From assembly GCF_001613085.1 (NCBI RefSeq), contig NZ_BDBR01000048.1, forward strand, positions 1 to 64,000: a DNA stretch of 64,000 nucleotides. The letters run 5' to 3'. The translations under genes and the position numbers were made by a program. Source of the stretch: Nocardia salmonicida NBRC 13393. Lineage in GTDB: Bacteria > Actinomycetota > Actinomycetes > Mycobacteriales > Mycobacteriaceae. Each line of letters starts with the position of its first letter. Position 1 is the stretch's first letter. Positions 33,618 through 42,316 of this stretch are shown here, piece after piece. The notes beneath the pieces are model-generated. The model ran no database searches and was not told the origin of the DNA. It was given only the letters and a program-made list of their open reading frames with translations.

Positions 33618-35045
33618 TCAGTAGCTGATCCTGCGCACGGCGAGCGCGGCCGAGGCGGCGGCGACGAGCGTGATCGCGACGCCGACCAGATAGACGACGG
33701 CGACCGCGTCGGCCGCGGATGACGCGCTCGTTCCGACCGATTCGAAGAACACCGACCCGAGACCCGCGATCCCGACCACGGTTCCCAGCTGCACACTGGT
33801 GACGAGAATGCCGCTGGCGTCGGCGGCGAGCGTCACCGGCACCGCGGCCAGCGCCCGTGTCATCAAGGGGCTGAAGGCAAGCCCGTTACCCAGGCCGAAC
33901 AGGGCGAACGCGATCGATGCCGCCAATCCGACTCCCGCACCGTCGCCCAGCAACCACGCCAGCCAGCCCAGCGAGGCCGCGCTCACCACCAGCCCGAACA
34001 GAATCATCCTCGCGTGCAGCCGGGCCGGGACCCGATGCCAGGACAGGCCGACCACCGCGAACGCGGCACCCATCGGCAAGAACTGCGCGCCCGCCCGCAG
34101 CGCGCTGTAACCGAGATCGCACTGCATGTGAATGGCGCTCACGAACAGCCACCCGCCGAAGGTCCCCATCACCAGGAGCAGAGTCGCCGCCGTCGCGAGC
34201 AGACCGGGCGCGCCGAGCGCCTGCGGCGCGAACAGCGGATCTCGACCTCGCCCGGCGACCGAGCGCTCGACCAGCACGAACACGACCAGCCCCAGCACGC
34301 CCGCCCCGAGGCACAGCCACGACCACAGCGGAAATCCGAGCTCTCGCCCGAGCACCAGCGGCACGACCAACAACAGCACGGTGGCCGTCAGCGCTACCAA
34401 ACCCATCCCGTCGATCGTCCGATCGGTGCGCGCGGCGGTCACCGGGAGCACGCGCGGCGCGAGCACCAGCAGGGCGAGCCCGATCGGCGCATTCACCAGG
34501 AACACCCCACGCCAACCAGTGCCGCCCAGGTTCGCGTCGACGATCAACCCGCCCAGAATCTGGCCCGCCAGCAGGCCGCCTGAGACGATCGCCGCATAGA
34601 TGCTGAGCGCCCTGGCCCGTGCCGCTCCGGTGAACGTGCGCTGGATCAGTGTCATCACCTGTGGTGCCATCGCGGCCGCGCCGATGCCCTGAGCGAATCG
34701 GAACACGATGAGCGACTGCGCGTTCCACGCCGACCCGCAGGCGAGTGAGGCCAGGGTGAACACCACCAGACCCGCGATGAAGGTGCGCCGCTGAGTGAAC
34801 CGGTCACCCAGGCGCGCACCACCGATCAGCAACACCGCGTAGGCGATCACGTAGCCGGCGACGATCAATTGCAGTGCGGCCCCGCTGGTATCGAGGTTCG
34901 AGCGAATGGACGGAATGGCGACATTGACGATGGAGCCGTCGAGCACCGTCATGAACTGGCCGGTGAGGATCACGACGAGCACAGCGATCGAACGCCTGCC
35001 CGTCACCGAATCGGGCGCCGGAACCGGCTCGAGCATCTGGATCAT
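33618..35045 (-). CDS. MFS drug exporter, EmrB/QacA (DHA2) family
   Basis: A 475-residue membrane transporter with about 14 hydrophobic segments. The first helix has FMTVLDGSIVNVAIPSI, the DHA2 motif; motif A follows in GGARLGDRFTQRRTF and motif C lies in the fifth segment. It probably expels hydrophobic toxicants with proton antiport. The frame is open to 35159, but the ATG at 35045 gives a normal short N-terminus; ATG 35036 is possible too. It lies on the strand opposite the methyltransferase, with a divergent promoter region of about 170 bp. Confidence 0.87.
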   Translation of the reverse strand: MIQMLEPVPAPDSVTGRRSIAVLVVILTGQFMTVLDGSIVNVAIPSIRSNLDTSGAALQLIVAGYVIAYAVLLIGGARLGDRFTQRRTFIAGLVVFTLASLACGSAWNAQSLIVFRFAQGIGAAAMAPQVMTLIQRTFTGAARARALSIYAAIVSGGLLAGQILGGLIVDANLGGTGWRGVFLVNAPIGLALLVLAPRVLPVTAARTDRTIDGMGLVALTATVLLLVVPLVLGRELGFPLWSWLCLGAGVLGLVVFVLVERSVAGRGRDPLFAPQALGAPGLLATAATLLLVMGTFGGWLFVSAIHMQCDLGYSALRAGAQFLPMGAAFAVVGLSWHRVPARLHARMILFGLVVSAASLGWLAWLLGDGAGVGLAASIAFALFGLGNGLAFSPLMTRALAAVPVTLAADASGILVTSVQLGTVVGIAGLGSVFFESVGTSASSAADAVAVVYLVGVAITLVAAASAALAVRRISY

Positions 35046-35221
35046 GCTCTGATGGTGGGACCGGCAGGCGCTGGAGGAATAGGAGCCCACCGATACGGGT
35101 ACTCCGGGTACCGGCTCCGCGCCCTGGCCGGGCGTGGGCCGGAATAGCTTGTCTGCCAACGCAACCGATGCTCTAGGCTGAAATCGTCTCCCTCGGCTCC
35201 GATGCTCGAAAGGCGCTACCG

Positions 35222-36052
35222 ATGTCGCATTCTTCTGCCGCCTACCCCAGCGCTGTTCCGGTCGGGGTCGACACCACCCGCGCGAGTATCGCGCGTGTCT
35301 ACGACGCCGCGCTCAACGGCAAAGACAACTTCGACGTGGATCGCCAAGTGCTGGACCAGGTTCGCACCGTCGCCCCCCAGGTCAACGATCTGGCCTGGGC
35401 CAACCGTGATTTCCTCATCCGCGCCTGCCGTTTCCTGGCCAGGGCGGGCATCGACCAGTTCCTCGATCTCGGATCGGGTCTGCCCACCGCGGAGAACACC
35501 CACCAGGTGGTCCAGCGGGTCAACCCCGGATCCAAGGTCGTCTACGTCGACAACGACCCCTCGGTTCTCGTACACGCGCAGGCATTATTGGCGAGCAACA
35601 GCCGCACCCGCATCGCCGAAGCCGACATCTTCCGGCCCCTGGACGTTCTCGGTAACCCCACGGTGCGCCGCGAACTCGACTTCACCCGGCCACTGGCCCT
35701 GTTCCACATCGGCACCCTGCACCACTACCTGGGCGAGGACGGCCCCGCCCTGATGCAGACCTACATCGACGCCCTGCCCTCGGGTTCGTTCGTGGCGATC
35801 GCGCACTTCCACGACCCGGAGACCGCCGAGTACAGCGAGCTCGCCAAGAAGATGGAAGAGAAGTTCATCCACAGCCCGATGGGCAGTGGGCGCTTCCGCA
35901 CCCGCGACGAAATCCAGGCGATGTTCGGCACTCTAGAGATGATCGAACCCGGCCTCGTCCGCTGCGACGACTGGTGGTCCGACGGTCCCCACCTCACCCC
36001 GCTCTCCGCCGTTCGCAACTGCATCGTCGCAGGCGTCGGCCGCAAACCCTAG
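35222..36052 (+). CDS. SAM-dependent methyltransferase, DUF574 (Methyltransf_19) family
   Basis: A 276-residue protein of a group very expanded in actinomycetes. It has the N-terminal block PSVARVYDAALNGKDN-type (here TTRASIARVYDAALNGK), the SAM loop FLDLGSGLPTAENTHQ, VVYVDNDPSVL and the later GTLHHYL. The substrate is unknown. GAAAGG lies 11 nt before the ATG. It ends 75 bp before the TetR gene. Confidence 0.88.
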   Translation: MSHSSAAYPSAVPVGVDTTRASIARVYDAALNGKDNFDVDRQVLDQVRTVAPQVNDLAWANRDFLIRACRFLARAGIDQFLDLGSGLPTAENTHQVVQRVNPGSKVVYVDNDPSVLVHAQALLASNSRTRIAEADIFRPLDVLGNPTVRRELDFTRPLALFHIGTLHHYLGEDGPALMQTYIDALPSGSFVAIAHFHDPETAEYSELAKKMEEKFIHSPMGSGRFRTRDEIQAMFGTLEMIEPGLVRCDDWWSDGPHLTPLSAVRNCIVAGVGRKP

Positions 36053-36114
36053 ACGGTCACGCCGATCCGGGCCGGGTCGGCGGAGGGCTGAGATCGGACA
36101 GCCGCAGCGCGCCC

Positions 36115-36120
36115 TATGCT
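36115..36120 (+). promoter_or_regulatory. Putative -10 box for a leaderless TetR gene
   Basis: TATGCT followed by 7 nt and then GTG at 36128. The absence of a Shine-Dalgarno and the spacing point to a leaderless transcript starting at the GTG. Confidence 0.5.
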
Positions 36121-36127
36121 GTCGGGC

Positions 36128-36712
36128 GTGGCACGCACCGAAGGAACTCGAGCGCCCGGCCGCCCGGCCGGGGCCAGCCGTGACGCTGTGCTCGACGCGG
36201 CCGTCGAGGCATTCCTGGCCGGTAAGCGAGTCGACGCGAATGCCATTGCCGCCCAACTGGGTCTGGGCCGCACCAGTATCTACCGGTGGTTCGGCTCCCG
36301 GGACGGATTGCTCGGGGCGGCCTTGGCGCGCCAGCTCGAGCGGATGGTCGCCTACGCGGAACGGCGCAGCGCCGCCACCGGCGGGGAACGGCTCGTCGAG
36401 ATTCTCGACAATGCCATTCACTGGCTGGTCGAGGACGGTTCGCTGCGCACCTACTTCGATCAGGAATCCACGGCGGCGTTGCGCGTGATCACCCGCAGCG
36501 ACGGGGTGGTGCACCCGGCGGCGGTCTCGATCGTCGAGGGTCTGCTCGAACGTGCCGAGGAGCAGGGCTATCGGCCGCCCATCGATCGCGCCACCCTCGC
36601 GTACGCCCTGGTCCGGCTGTGGGAAGCGTTCCTGTACAACGACGCCGTGGCGGGTTTCCAGGGTGACGTGGAGCGGCTGAGCCGCGTCCAGGCTGCCCTG
36701 CTGCGGGCCTAG
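36128..36712 (+). CDS. TetR family regulator, QsdR-like
   Basis: A 194-residue regulator. The helix-turn-helix is ANAIAAQLGLGRTSIYRWFGSRDGLLGAAL. The C-terminal domain (GGERLVEILDNAIHWLVEDGSLRTYFDQES...) resembles the QsdR group named after the repressor of the Rhodococcus lactonase operon; targets vary. GTG 36128 is preferred to the ATG at 36116, which sits inside the putative -10 box. Convergent and overlapping by 4 bp with the next TetR gene. Confidence 0.85.
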   Translation: MARTEGTRAPGRPAGASRDAVLDAAVEAFLAGKRVDANAIAAQLGLGRTSIYRWFGSRDGLLGAALARQLERMVAYAERRSAATGGERLVEILDNAIHWLVEDGSLRTYFDQESTAALRVITRSDGVVHPAAVSIVEGLLERAEEQGYRPPIDRATLAYALVRLWEAFLYNDAVAGFQGDVERLSRVQAALLRA

Positions 36713-37323
36713 GTGTAGCTGCTCGTCTCCCGCACGCCCGCGCAGTACCACCCGGCGATGGCGTCCAGCGCCGACCGTCGCGGTATCGGTTGCCGTGTGC
36801 GGTGCCATTCGTCCGCCGCCGCCAGTGTCGCCCCGACGAGGCCGTAGGCGAGCAGCCGGGTCCGATGCTGACCGACGTCGTCGGGATGCAGATGAGTGGC
36901 CAGCGTGGCGACGAATTCGGCCAGGGCCGTGGCGATTCGGGCCTCGACGGCGTGGTCGCCGAGAGCACCGGAATTGAAGACCAGCGTCGGTGTGGAATGC
37001 GGGCCGGACTCGACGAGGTCGAACAGGACCTCCACGGTGCGCCACACTCGGTCGAAGTCGGAGCTGGCCGCGTCGCGGACCTCGCTCAGCCGGTCGGTGA
37101 GCTCGGCCAGGTACTCCAGAATCACCGCGAGGTAGAGCGCGCTCTTGGTCGAGAAGTACCGGTAGAGAACGGGTTTGGTGACGTCGGCGACCGCGCTCAC
37201 GGTGTCCATCGTGGTGCCGTGATAGCCGTGCGCGGTGAAGCTCGTCCGTGCGGCCGTGACGAGCCGACCGCGCTGGGTGCTGGGACGGGTGCCGGATCGG
37301 GCCGTCGCGAAGGAAGTGCTCAT
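36709..37323 (-). CDS. TetR family regulator divergent from acyl-CoA dehydrogenase operon
   Basis: A 204-residue repressor. Helix-turn-helix: MDTVSAVADVTKPVLYRYFSTKSALYLAVI. The C-terminal ligand domain is consistent with an acyl-CoA or hydrophobic effector. It is divergent from the catabolic operon starting at 37380 and has a palindromic site in the 56-bp gap, so it most likely represses that operon. ATG 37323 is the conserved-looking start; the frame is open to 37371. Confidence 0.86.
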   Translation of the reverse strand: MSTSFATARSGTRPSTQRGRLVTAARTSFTAHGYHGTTMDTVSAVADVTKPVLYRYFSTKSALYLAVILEYLAELTDRLSEVRDAASSDFDRVWRTVEVLFDLVESGPHSTPTLVFNSGALGDHAVEARIATALAEFVATLATHLHPDDVGQHRTRLLAYGLVGATLAAADEWHRTRQPIPRRSALDAIAGWYCAGVRETSSYT

Positions 37324-37361
37324 GTGCCGGATCCTGCTTCCATTTGATACACGAGGAACTC

Positions 37362-37372
37362 TATGTAACATA
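37362..37372. promoter_or_regulatory. Palindromic site TATGTAACATA between TetR and ACAD genes
   Basis: TATGT-A-ACATA is perfectly symmetric around one base and ends 7 nt before the ATG at 37380. It overlaps the likely translation or transcription start, a common repressor position. Confidence 0.45.
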
Positions 37373-37379
37373 CTGGACC

Positions 37380-38543
37380 ATGCAACTGGCCTTCACCGAG
37401 GACGAGCTCGCCTTCCGCGACGAGCTGCGTGCCTTCTTCGACCGTGAGATCCCCGCGGACATCCGCCGGCGGAACCGGCACATGCACGAGCTGAGCAAGA
37501 ACGACTACGTCAGCACCCAGCGCATCCTCAACAGCGCCGGGCTGGCCGTACCGAACTGGCCCGTCGAATGGGGCGGGCGGGACTGGTCGGCGGTGCAGCA
37601 CCACATCTGGCATCACGAAATGCAGCTCGCCTCGGTGCCCGAGCCGCTCACCTTCAACGCCAACATGATCGGCCCGGTGCTCGCCGAGTTCGCCTCGCCC
37701 GAGCTCAAGCAGCGATTCCTGCCCGCGACGGCGAATCTCGACATCTGGTGGTGCCAGGGCTTCTCCGAGCCCGACGCCGGATCCGATCTGGCCTCGCTGC
37801 GCACCGTCGCGGTGCGCGACGGTGACCACTACGTGGTCAACGGGCAGAAGACCTGGACCACCGCCGCTCAGAGCGCGGACTGGATGTTCTGCCTGGTCCG
37901 CACCGACCCCACCGCACCGAAGAAGCAGGCGGGCATCTCGATGCTGCTGTTCGCCATGGACACCCCCGGGGTGACGGTGCGGCCGATCGAACTGATCGAC
38001 GGTGGCTTCGAGGTCAACGAGGTGTTCCTGGAGAACGTGCGCGTCCCGGCCGACCAGCTGGTCGGCCAGGAGAACCAGGGCTGGACCTACGCCAAATTCC
38101 TGCTCGGCAACGAACGCACCGGCATCGCCGCGGTCGGGCAGACCAAGGTTCGCCTGGAGTTGGCGAAGGAATACGCCGCCCAGACCAGGCTCGGCACCGG
38201 CACGCTCCTCGACGACGCGGCCTTCGCGGCCCGGATCGCCGACCTCGACAACGAGCTGCTGGCACTGGAGCTGGTGCAGCTGAGGGTCGCGGCGAGCTCG
38301 AGCGGCGGTGCCCCGAACCCCGTCTCCTCGATTCTCAAACTGCGCGGCACCGAACTACAGCAGGCCGTCACCGAACTGCTCGTCGACATCGCGGGCCCCG
38401 CCGCCGTGGCCCGGGTGGGCGAGACCGACGACTGGGCGCGCCGCACGATCGCCGGATACCTCAACTACCGCAAGACCTCCATCTACGGAGGATCGAACGA
38501 AGTGCAGCGCACCATCATCGCCTCGACCATCCTCGGACTGTGA
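37380..38543 (+). CDS. Acyl-CoA dehydrogenase, subunit A-type
   Basis: A 387-residue flavoprotein. FAD/substrate blocks are CQGFSEPDAGSDLASL and GQKTWTTAAQ; the C-terminal signature is YGGSNEVQRTIIA. The usual catalytic Glu of YEGT is Gly here, so the base must come from elsewhere, as in FadE26/FadE28-type subunits that work with a second subunit. The next gene encodes a second, divergent ACAD, so a heteromeric alpha2beta2 enzyme is likely. First gene of a four-gene operon. Confidence 0.88.
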   Translation: MQLAFTEDELAFRDELRAFFDREIPADIRRRNRHMHELSKNDYVSTQRILNSAGLAVPNWPVEWGGRDWSAVQHHIWHHEMQLASVPEPLTFNANMIGPVLAEFASPELKQRFLPATANLDIWWCQGFSEPDAGSDLASLRTVAVRDGDHYVVNGQKTWTTAAQSADWMFCLVRTDPTAPKKQAGISMLLFAMDTPGVTVRPIELIDGGFEVNEVFLENVRVPADQLVGQENQGWTYAKFLLGNERTGIAAVGQTKVRLELAKEYAAQTRLGTGTLLDDAAFAARIADLDNELLALELVQLRVAASSSGGAPNPVSSILKLRGTELQQAVTELLVDIAGPAAVARVGETDDWARRTIAGYLNYRKTSIYGGSNEVQRTIIASTILGL

Positions 38544-38552
38544 GTACTCGCC

Positions 38553-39680
38553 ATGGATTTCACCTTCACCACTGAACAGACCATGCTGCGCGACACCGTG
38601 CGCAGCGTGCTCACCCGCCACTACACCCACGAGCGCCGCGCGGAGGTGATCGCCGATGATCCCGGCTGGGATCCGAAGGTGTGGGCGGCCTTCGCCGAGA
38701 TCGGTCTGCTCGGGCTGACCGTGTCGGCCGAGGACGGCGGCATCGGCGGCGGCCCCATCGAAACCATGCTCGCCCTGGAGGAACTGGGCCGCACCCTGGC
38801 GCCGGAACCGGTCTTCGACTGTGCCCTGCTGCCCGCCCTCATGATCGGCCGGGCAGGCACCCCGGACCAGCGCGCGGCCCTGCTGCCCGGCATCGTCGAC
38901 GGCGAGCAGCTGTTCGCCTTCGCCCAGGCCGAGCCCGGGCTCCGTTGGCCGTACACGCAGGTGGAAACCCTGGCGCTGGACAACGGAAACCAGTGGACGC
39001 TGACCGGGCGCAAAAGCCCTGTGTCCTATGGGGATCGGGCCGACCGGCTGATCGTCTCGGCCGTGGTGCCCACCGGCGAGACCGCCCTGTTCCTGGTCGA
39101 CGCCCGTGACACGGCGGTCGTGCGCACCGCCTACCGCACCTACGACGGGCGCCGCGGCGCCGATATCGAATTGCGTAATGCGCCCGCCGAACTGCTCGGC
39201 ACCAGCCTCGACGCCAGTGCGGTCATCGACGAAGCCGTGATCACCACCCAAGCCGCACTGGGTGCCGAAGCGGTCGGTGCGATGGCCGAGGCGCTGCGCC
39301 TCACCACCGAATATCTGAAGACCCGCAAGCAGTTCGGTGTCGCACTGCGCACCTTCCAGACCCTCACCCACCGAGCCGCGGACATGTACGTCTCGCTGGA
39401 ACTGGCCCGCAGCATGAGCCTGTACGCGGCGATGTCCCTGGCGGACGGAGTAGTCGACCCGACGGTGGCCTCCCGCGCGAAGCGGCGGATCGACCTCTCG
39501 GGCAAACACATCGGCCAACAGGCGATCCAGCTGCACGGCGGCATCGGCATGACCGCCGAATACCCGGTCGGCCACTACACCGCGCGGCTCACCACCATCG
39601 AGCACACCCTCGGCGACACCAGCGATCACTTGCGTTACCTGTCGGGTCTGCTGGCCGAGCCCGAGAAGGCGGAGATCTGA
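38553..39680 (+). CDS. Acyl-CoA dehydrogenase, partner subunit
   Basis: A 375-residue ACAD paralogue with weaker motifs: FAQAEPGLRWPYT, the ITTQAALGAEAVGAMAEALR helix, RKQFGVALRTFQTLTHRAAD, and LHGGIGMTAEYPVGHY. The C-terminal YEGT motif is missing. It starts 10 bp after the first ACAD. Paired fadE genes of this kind encode heterotetramers acting on steroid side chains or other bulky acyl-CoAs in actinobacteria; the acyl substrate here is unknown. Confidence 0.87.
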   Translation: MDFTFTTEQTMLRDTVRSVLTRHYTHERRAEVIADDPGWDPKVWAAFAEIGLLGLTVSAEDGGIGGGPIETMLALEELGRTLAPEPVFDCALLPALMIGRAGTPDQRAALLPGIVDGEQLFAFAQAEPGLRWPYTQVETLALDNGNQWTLTGRKSPVSYGDRADRLIVSAVVPTGETALFLVDARDTAVVRTAYRTYDGRRGADIELRNAPAELLGTSLDASAVIDEAVITTQAALGAEAVGAMAEALRLTTEYLKTRKQFGVALRTFQTLTHRAADMYVSLELARSMSLYAAMSLADGVVDPTVASRAKRRIDLSGKHIGQQAIQLHGGIGMTAEYPVGHYTARLTTIEHTLGDTSDHLRYLSGLLAEPEKAEI

Positions 39681-40804
39681 TGCGCATCCGTGGCGCGGTC
39701 CTCGACCACCCCGACCGGCCACGGCCCTTCGCGTCGTCGCGCCCGATCGGGGTCTACGACCTCGAACTCGACGAACCGGGTCCGACCGAGGTGCTGGTCC
39801 GCATCGAAGCAGCCGGTGTGTGCCACTCCGATCTCAGTGTGGTCGACGGCAATCGGTTGCGCCCGCTACCCATGCTGCTCGGTCACGAAGCGGCGGGCAT
39901 CGTGGTGACGATCGGCGAGCAGGTCGACGATCTGGCCGTCGGCGACCGGGTGGTCATGTCGTTTCTGCCGCGTTGCGAGCGCTGCGCGGCGTGCGCCCGC
40001 GGCGGGGCGCTGCCCTGCACCGAAGGAACCCGAGCCAACACCGCGGGTGAACTCCTGCACCACCCCGGCAGACTGACCAGGGCCGGACAGCCGGTGCGCC
40101 ATCACCTCGGCGTCTCCGGATTCGCGACGCACGCCGTGATCGACCAGGCTTCGGTCGTCGCGGTCGGCCCTGATGTGCCGCCGGAGGTGGCGGCACTGTT
40201 GGGATGCGCCGTGCTCACCGGCGGTGGCGCCGTACTCAATGTCGCCGACCCGGCGCCCGAGGACGACCTGATGGTGGTCGGGCTCGGTGGTGTGGGAATG
40301 GCCGCGCTGCTCACCGCGGCCGCGATCGGCGTGCGGCGCATCGTGGCGGTCGACCGCCTGCCCGCCAAGCTCGAGGCCGCCCGCGACCTCGGCGCCACCG
40401 AAACCTACACACCCGAACAGGTTGCGGCGCAAGAAATTCGAGCGCGCTACGTGATCGAGTGCGCCGGTCACCCTGCCGCTTTCGAAACCGCCTTTCTGGC
40501 CACCGCTGCCGGTGGAACCACCGTCACGGTCGGCCTGCCCGCCCCGTCGGCCACCGTGACGCTGTCACCGCTGATGTTCACCGCGGAGGCCCGCACCGTG
40601 GTCGGAAGCTACCTCGGCTCGGCCGTACCGGCGCGCGACATCCCTCGCTACGAGCAGATGTGGCGGGCAGGTCGGCTGCCGGTCGAGAAACTGATCTCCG
40701 CCCGCATCGGACTCGACGACCTCAACGAGGCGATGGATCAGCTCGCCGACGGCGCTGCTGTGCGCCAGGTGATCGTCTTCGCACCGGAAAGGCGCACACG
40801 ATGA
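39680..40804 (+). CDS. Zinc-dependent alcohol dehydrogenase
   Basis: A 374-residue MDR-family enzyme. Catalytic zinc ligands are in AGVCHSDLSV and GHEAAG; the structural zinc site has CERCAACARGGALPC. The NAD fold carries VVGLGGVGMAALLTAAAIG with Asp-Arg after the second strand (VDRL), indicating NAD+. The TGATG overlap of 1 bp with the ACAD stop shows coupling. Probably oxidises an alcohol intermediate of the same pathway. Confidence 0.9.
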   Translation: MRIRGAVLDHPDRPRPFASSRPIGVYDLELDEPGPTEVLVRIEAAGVCHSDLSVVDGNRLRPLPMLLGHEAAGIVVTIGEQVDDLAVGDRVVMSFLPRCERCAACARGGALPCTEGTRANTAGELLHHPGRLTRAGQPVRHHLGVSGFATHAVIDQASVVAVGPDVPPEVAALLGCAVLTGGGAVLNVADPAPEDDLMVVGLGGVGMAALLTAAAIGVRRIVAVDRLPAKLEAARDLGATETYTPEQVAAQEIRARYVIECAGHPAAFETAFLATAAGGTTVTVGLPAPSATVTLSPLMFTAEARTVVGSYLGSAVPARDIPRYEQMWRAGRLPVEKLISARIGLDDLNEAMDQLADGAAVRQVIVFAPERRTR

Positions 40805-42243
40805 AATCCACTCTTTCCGACCTCCCGGTCGCCCAGTTCCTCGGCGGCCACTGGGTGGACAGCACGACGACGATGCCCGTGCGCAACCCCGCCACCGGTG
40901 CGCAGATCGCGACCGTCGCCGACGGCGACGACGTGACAGCCCTGGCCGCGTTGGACGCCGCGGCCGGCGCGCAGCAGGACTGGGCGGCCACCGATGCGCG
41001 CCGGCGCAGCGACATCCTCCTGCGCGCGTTCCGCCTGCTCCATGCCGACGCCGAGCGGATCGCGCGCACGATCACCCTGGAAGTGGGCAAGCCGCTCGCC
41101 GAGGCACGCGGCGAAGTCGCCTACGGCGCCGAGTTCCTGCGCTGGTTCGCCGAGGAGACCACCCGCGGCAGCGGTGCCTACTTCCCGGCACCGAGCGGCG
41201 GCCGCCGCACCGCTGTCCGGAAACAGCCGGTCGGCCCGGTCTACGCGATCACACCGTGGAATTTCCCCCTGGCCATGGTCACCCGCAAGGTGGCCCCCGC
41301 GCTCGCCGCGGGCTGCACCGTCGTGCTCAAGCCCGCGCCCCAGACCCCGCTCACCGCACTGGAATTCATGCGGATCCTAGTCGAAGCAGGACTGCCACCG
41401 GGAGTCGTCAACTGTGTGACGACCTCGCGCGCGCCGCTGGTGTCGGCGCCGATTCTGGCCGACCGGCGGCTACGCAAGATCACCTTCACCGGCTCCACCG
41501 CCGTCGGCCGCACCCTGCTCGGACAAGCCGCGCAAGGAGTCCTGCGGGCCTCGATGGAACTCGGCGGCAACGCGCCCTTCGTCGTGCTGGAGTCCGCCGA
41601 TCTGGACAAGGCCGTCGACGGCGCGGTGCTCGCCAAACTGCGCAACGCCGGACAGACCTGCGTCGCCGCCGACCGCTTCCTGGTTCACGACTCGTTGGCA
41701 GCGGAGTTCACCGAACGATTCCGCACCGCCGTCGCCGCGCTGCCGGTGGGCGAGGGCCTCGACGAATCCACCCGCATCGGACCCGTGATCGACGACGCGG
41801 CGGTGCGGCGGATCACCGCGCTCATCGAGGAAGCGGTCAGCCAGGGCGCACACCTGCACACCGTCGGCGCCGAGATCGACGGATCCGGGCACTTCCTCCG
41901 ACCCGCGGTCCTGACCGACGTCGACACCCGGACCCGCCTGTGGAATTCGGAGGTATTCGGCCCCGTCACCGCGATCCGCACCTTCACCGACCCGGCGGAG
42001 GCACTGCACCTGGCCAACGACACCGACTCCGGCTTGGCCGGTTACGTGTTCGGTGAAAACTTCGGCGACACCCTCGATTTCGCCGAGGCACTCCAGACCG
42101 GCATGGTCGGCGTCAACACCGGCGCGATCTCCGACCCGGCCGCACCCTTCGGCGGGATGAAGTCCTCCGGGCTGGGCCGAGAAGGCGGCAGCACCGGGCT
42201 GGAGGAATACCAGGAGGTGCAGTACCTGGCCATCGCCCGCTGA
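40801..42243 (+). CDS. NAD(P)-dependent aldehyde dehydrogenase (succinate-semialdehyde type)
   Basis: A 480-residue ALDH. Catalytic residues are the Glu of MELGGNAPFVV and the Cys of NAGQTCVAADR; the cofactor loop is FTGSTAVGR and the N-terminal block TPWNFPLAM. SGLGREGG near the end is common in GabD-type enzymes. Coupled to the ADH by a 4-bp ATGA overlap, so together they would oxidise an alcohol to an acid. The ORF is open far upstream, but that part is antisense/other-frame ADH sequence. Confidence 0.9.
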   Translation: MKSTLSDLPVAQFLGGHWVDSTTTMPVRNPATGAQIATVADGDDVTALAALDAAAGAQQDWAATDARRRSDILLRAFRLLHADAERIARTITLEVGKPLAEARGEVAYGAEFLRWFAEETTRGSGAYFPAPSGGRRTAVRKQPVGPVYAITPWNFPLAMVTRKVAPALAAGCTVVLKPAPQTPLTALEFMRILVEAGLPPGVVNCVTTSRAPLVSAPILADRRLRKITFTGSTAVGRTLLGQAAQGVLRASMELGGNAPFVVLESADLDKAVDGAVLAKLRNAGQTCVAADRFLVHDSLAAEFTERFRTAVAALPVGEGLDESTRIGPVIDDAAVRRITALIEEAVSQGAHLHTVGAEIDGSGHFLRPAVLTDVDTRTRLWNSEVFGPVTAIRTFTDPAEALHLANDTDSGLAGYVFGENFGDTLDFAEALQTGMVGVNTGAISDPAAPFGGMKSSGLGREGGSTGLEEYQEVQYLAIAR

Positions 42244-42257
42244 CGACCGGCGCCCAC

Positions 42258-42297
42258 GCCGATCCGGGTACCAGTACCACCTGGATACCGGGATCGG
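42258..42297. promoter_or_regulatory. Nested imperfect inverted repeat before MmyB-type regulator
   Basis: CCGATCCGGGTA and TACCGGGATCGG form outer arms with two mismatches; inside them CCAG (42271-42274) and CTGG (42281-42284) are symmetric. It ends about 20 bp before the regulator ATG and may be its autoregulatory operator. Confidence 0.5.
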
Positions 42298-42316
42298 CAT
42301 CGGCGACGATGGTGGG

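Noticed and set aside
38355..39722. A 455-residue minus-strand open frame
   Set aside because: Antisense of the second acyl-CoA dehydrogenase, which has clear family motifs.
40204..40800. Upstream extension of the aldehyde dehydrogenase frame
   Set aside because: It runs through the ADH gene in another frame with an Arg-rich unnatural composition; the ATG at 40801 fits the family and overlaps the ADH stop.
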